From positions 1,873,029 through 1,937,028 of the forward strand of contig KL662191.1 in the NCBI GenBank assembly GCA_000733415.1: a stretch of DNA of 64,000 bases. The letters are read 5' to 3'. A program made the position numbers and the translations under genes. A model generated the notes under the pieces. The model was not told where the DNA came from. It did not search any database and worked only from the letters and a program-made list of their open reading frames with translations. Source of the DNA: [Leptolyngbya] sp. JSC-1 (GTDB lineage Bacteria; Cyanobacteriota; Cyanobacteriia; Elainellales; Elainellaceae). Below, piece after piece: positions 62,468-64,000 of the stretch; position 1 is the first letter of the stretch, and every line of letters begins with the position of its first letter.

Positions 62468-64000
62468 ATGTCTAAGTTAGTACTCAAAGGCAAGAGAAAT
62501 AGAGGCAGGCAATCACCTGAGCGCAACTATAGTGCTCCGATCGTTTCTACCCTGCAAAAGAAGCTGAGAAAGATCGGCTATCTTGCTCCTGCTTGGCAAG
62601 CCTGCATTCCCCTGGCAATTCTAATCGTGTGTGTTGGCGGGATGGCAGCTTCTGCCCAAACCACACCTCAAACACCTGAAGAACTGGCGGCAGATCTCAA
62701 GGTGGGACTTGACACCATGTGGGTGATGATCGCGGCCATGCTGGTCTTCTTTATGAACGCCGGCTTCGGCATGTTAGAAACAGGCTTTTGCCGTCAGAAG
62801 AATGCTGTTAACATTCTGGCCAAGAACCTGATTGTCTTTGCCATGTCCACGATTGCCTACTGGATTTTGGGCTTCGGCTTGATGTTTGGTAACGGCAATG
62901 ACTTTATCGGTACGGAGGGGCTGTTCTTCCTGTCGGGTGCAGATAATAGCCCCGCCACTGGAGATGATTATCAAGGAGCCTACAGTGCCATTAGCTGGGC
63001 AGGTGTACCGCTGTTAGCCAAATTCTTCTTCCAGCTCGTGTTTGCCGGAACCGCGGCAACGATCGTGTCTGGAGCAGTGGCAGAGCGGATTAAGTTTATT
63101 GACTTCCTGATCTTCAGCTTGCTGCTGGTTGGTATTTCCTATCCAATCACGGGCCACTGGATCTGGGGTGGCGGTTGGCTAGCCGGCTTAGGTTTTTGGG
63201 ATTTTGCTGGTTCCACCGTGGTACACGCAGTGGGTGGCTGGGCCGCTCTCATGGGTGCGGCTTTCCTTGGCCCCCGTTTGGGCAAATACAACAGCGATGG
63301 TACGGTAAATGCAATTCCAGGCCACAATTTGGCAATCGCAACGCTGGGCTGCTTGATCCTGTGGTTAGGCTGGTTTGGGTTCAACCCCGGTTCCACGATG
63401 GGTGTGAGCTGGCTGATTGCCCACATTGCCATGACCACAAACACAGCTGCGGCTTTTGGTGGTGCGGCGGCTACGATTACGGCCTGGTTGGTGTTGGGTA
63501 AGCCTGACCTATCAATGGTGATTAACGGCATCCTGGCTGGCTTGGTAGCAATTACGGCTGGTTGTGCCTTTGTCCCCGTTTGGGCCTCTGCGGTTATCGG
63601 TGCCATTGGTGGCGTGATCGTTGTATTTGCCGTGCTGTTCTTCGACCGGATCAAAATCGACGACCCGGTGGGTGCCGTCTCAGTTCACTTGGTGAATGGC
63701 ATCTGGGGCACGCTAGCGGTCGGTTTGTTTGCCGTTGGTCCCGATGTAACGGTGGGTCAGGATGTGCTCTACGGCGAAGGGCTGGGTCCCCTCGCAGGTC
63801 TGTTCATGGGCGGCGGCATTACCCAGCTCTGGTATCAGTTCTTGGGCACTATCTCGGTTGGTGGCTTCACGGTTCTGCTGTCCTCGATCTTCTGGATGGT
63901 GCTGAAGTCCACCCTGGGCATCCGCGTTACCGAGGAAGAAGAGCTAATCGGTTTGGATATTGGTGAACATGGGATGGAAGCTTACAGTGGTTTCCTCAAG
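62468..64000 (+). CDS. amt: Ammonium transporter (Amt), cut by window edge
   Basis: Amt/Rh family ammonium channel; 511 codons are visible and the end is close. A 60-residue N-terminal extension with a signal-like hydrophobic stretch (ACIPLAILIVCVGGMAASAQ) precedes the core. The core has FFMNAGFGMLETGFCRQKNA, GTAATIVSGAVAERIKF and DFAGSTVVHAVGGWAALMGA, and the pore histidine pair regions VHAVGGW and VHLVNGIWGT. A C-terminal TEEEELIGLDIGEHGMEAY tail is the GlnB-interacting end. Regulated by NtcA and PII in cyanobacteria. Confidence 0.95.
   Translation, partial: MSKLVLKGKRNRGRQSPERNYSAPIVSTLQKKLRKIGYLAPAWQACIPLAILIVCVGGMAASAQTTPQTPEELAADLKVGLDTMWVMIAAMLVFFMNAGFGMLETGFCRQKNAVNILAKNLIVFAMSTIAYWILGFGLMFGNGNDFIGTEGLFFLSGADNSPATGDDYQGAYSAISWAGVPLLAKFFFQLVFAGTAATIVSGAVAERIKFIDFLIFSLLLVGISYPITGHWIWGGGWLAGLGFWDFAGSTVVHAVGGWAALMGAAFLGPRLGKYNSDGTVNAIPGHNLAIATLGCLILWLGWFGFNPGSTMGVSWLIAHIAMTTNTAAAFGGAAATITAWLVLGKPDLSMVINGILAGLVAITAGCAFVPVWASAVIGAIGGVIVVFAVLFFDRIKIDDPVGAVSVHLVNGIWGTLAVGLFAVGPDVTVGQDVLYGEGLGPLAGLFMGGGITQLWYQFLGTISVGGFTVLLSSIFWMVLKSTLGIRVTEEEELIGLDIGEHGMEAYSGFLK

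Noticed and set aside
1..64000. tRNA, rRNA, insertion sequence or prophage
   Set aside because: No tRNA T-loop/acceptor pattern, rRNA segment, transposase or phage gene was recognised by eye; a tRNAscan or IS search could still find something missed.

Overview
The window is chromosomal DNA from a cyanobacterium. Markers confined to or typical of the phylum include petG (cytochrome b6f subunit), cytochrome cM, the nitrogen regulator NtcA, an NDH-1 maturation factor of the CRR6 family, DevBCA-type exporters, CYP120-type P450 and several small conserved cyanobacterial proteins. Heptamer tandem repeats, Uma2/DUF820 and DUF29 genes and an NB-ARC/WD40 giant gene point to a filamentous or otherwise complex cyanobacterium. 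The genus cannot be fixed from the sequence. I found no rRNA, tRNA, CRISPR array, transposase or phage genes.

Layout. 1-2.9 kb: lexA (cut by the left edge), cytM, petG and a flavin oxidoreductase. 3.3-7.7 kb: plus-strand tetrapyrrole, coenzyme A and cobamide genes (cobA, hemD, coaE, a DUF2232 membrane protein, a CobT-like protein). 7.9-15.6 kb: a coiled-coil protein, a long non-coding gap, a solute-binding lipoprotein, a secreted protein, tldD, a putative glycosyltransferase, hisB and fabI. 16.1-22.9 kb: ntcA with a GTA-N8-TAC promoter, prfC, a Tat-exported superoxide dismutase, prfB with a programmed frameshift, and ybeY. 23-28.5 kb: dgkA, a glutamine amidotransferase, an exported metallo-beta-lactamase-fold protein, a broken Uma2 gene, a frameshifted aminopeptidase P and an RNA-binding protein. 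28.8-35 kb: devBCA with a divergent PadR regulator and an FdhF/YdeP-like molybdoenzyme. 36.5-40.2 kb: an interrupted NLR-like NB-ARC/WD40 gene. 40.3-45.2 kb: exported MsrB and MsrA, CRR6, a TVP38 membrane protein and a MerA-like flavoprotein. 45.6-52.3 kb: a second devCA pair without devB, an epimerase, an acyltransferase-like protein, fabF and acpP. 52.6-64 kb: a decayed Uma2 gene with a 15-bp tandem expansion, an ABC permease, apt, corA, dxr, CYP120, a 1-Cys peroxiredoxin, a cupin and amt (cut by the right edge).

Functional threads. Several genes serve redox protection: exported SOD, exported MsrA and MsrB, 1-Cys peroxiredoxin and cytochrome cM. NtcA and Amt form a nitrogen pair with candidate NtcA sites upstream of both. 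FabI, FabF and AcpP cover part of fatty-acid synthesis in two loci. PadR and DevBCA look like a self-contained regulator/exporter module with a 24-bp palindrome between them.

The most notable signals are the PadR/DevB palindrome together with a heptamer repeat that runs into the padR start codon, the NtcA autoregulation site, the prfB recoding site, the fourteen-repeat WD40 protein broken by a frameshift and a stop, and the LIIEV expansion in a Uma2 gene. Several genes carry single-base frameshifts at short homopolymers, so base-call errors must be separated from real pseudogenes.
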